Position numbers and translations under genes: made by a program. A stretch of DNA of 43,191 nucleotides from Podochytrium sp. JEL0797 (lineage: Eukaryota; Chytridiomycota; Chytridiomycetes; Chytridiales; Chytriomycetaceae): contig JADGJG010000109.1 in NCBI GenBank assembly GCA_027596195.1, forward strand, positions 1 through 43,191, written 5' to 3'. Under the pieces are notes generated by a model. The model made no database searches. It had not been told where the DNA came from and worked only from the letters and a program-made list of their open reading frames with translations. Below, one piece after another: positions 43,173 through 43,191 of this stretch (positions are counted from its first letter, which is position 1; each line of letters begins with the position of its first letter).

Positions 43173-43191
43173 TGGGAGATGCAGAGGGAGT

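Overview
The window looks like nuclear DNA from a zoosporic (chytrid-like) fungus. Genes are split by many short GT-AG introns, mostly 45-125 bp. They include a WOPR (Gti1/Pac2) family known only from fungi, and a full-length talin, which Dikarya lack but early-diverging fungi and other opisthokonts keep. I rebuilt exon models by hand. Every coding model described as complete has a total length divisible by three and matching splice phases.

Layout. 1-1840: mitochondrial serine hydroxymethyltransferase (minus strand), with a broken tandem copy of its 3' end at the window edge. 2.0-8.2 kb: gene-poor, AT-richer and repeat-rich. It holds a small coiled-coil gene, a decayed paralogue of it, a poorly resolved micro-exon gene, and several tandem or direct repeats. 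8.9-13.4 kb: an unrecognised 622-aa protein and replication factor C subunit 5 (RFC5; Rfc3 in yeast), both on the minus strand; one RFC5 intron carries a GC-rich minisatellite. 13.9-24.6 kb (plus strand): an SH3 protein with two Ras-association-like domains, followed 187 bp later by talin. 24.7-31.9 kb: a TMEM53-like alpha/beta-hydrolase (minus), an intergenic cluster of hairpin repeats, a type II membrane protein (minus) and SEC63 (plus). 32.8-43.2 kb: seven tandem WOPR-domain genes, all on the minus strand.

How they fit together. RFC5 and the SH3-RA gene share a 430-bp divergent promoter, and the type II membrane protein and SEC63 share another of 332 bp. The SH3-RA protein and talin are plausible partners: Ras/Rap-type GTPases control talin in animals and amoebae. 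A frame-compatible alternative splice would even fuse them into one protein of about 3180 aa. The WOPR array is the most unusual part. The family usually has only one or two members per genome in Dikarya (from memory), yet here seven divergent copies lie within about 10.3 kb. They have different intron positions, one intronless copy, one copy with a premature stop, and two short conserved motifs outside the known domain.
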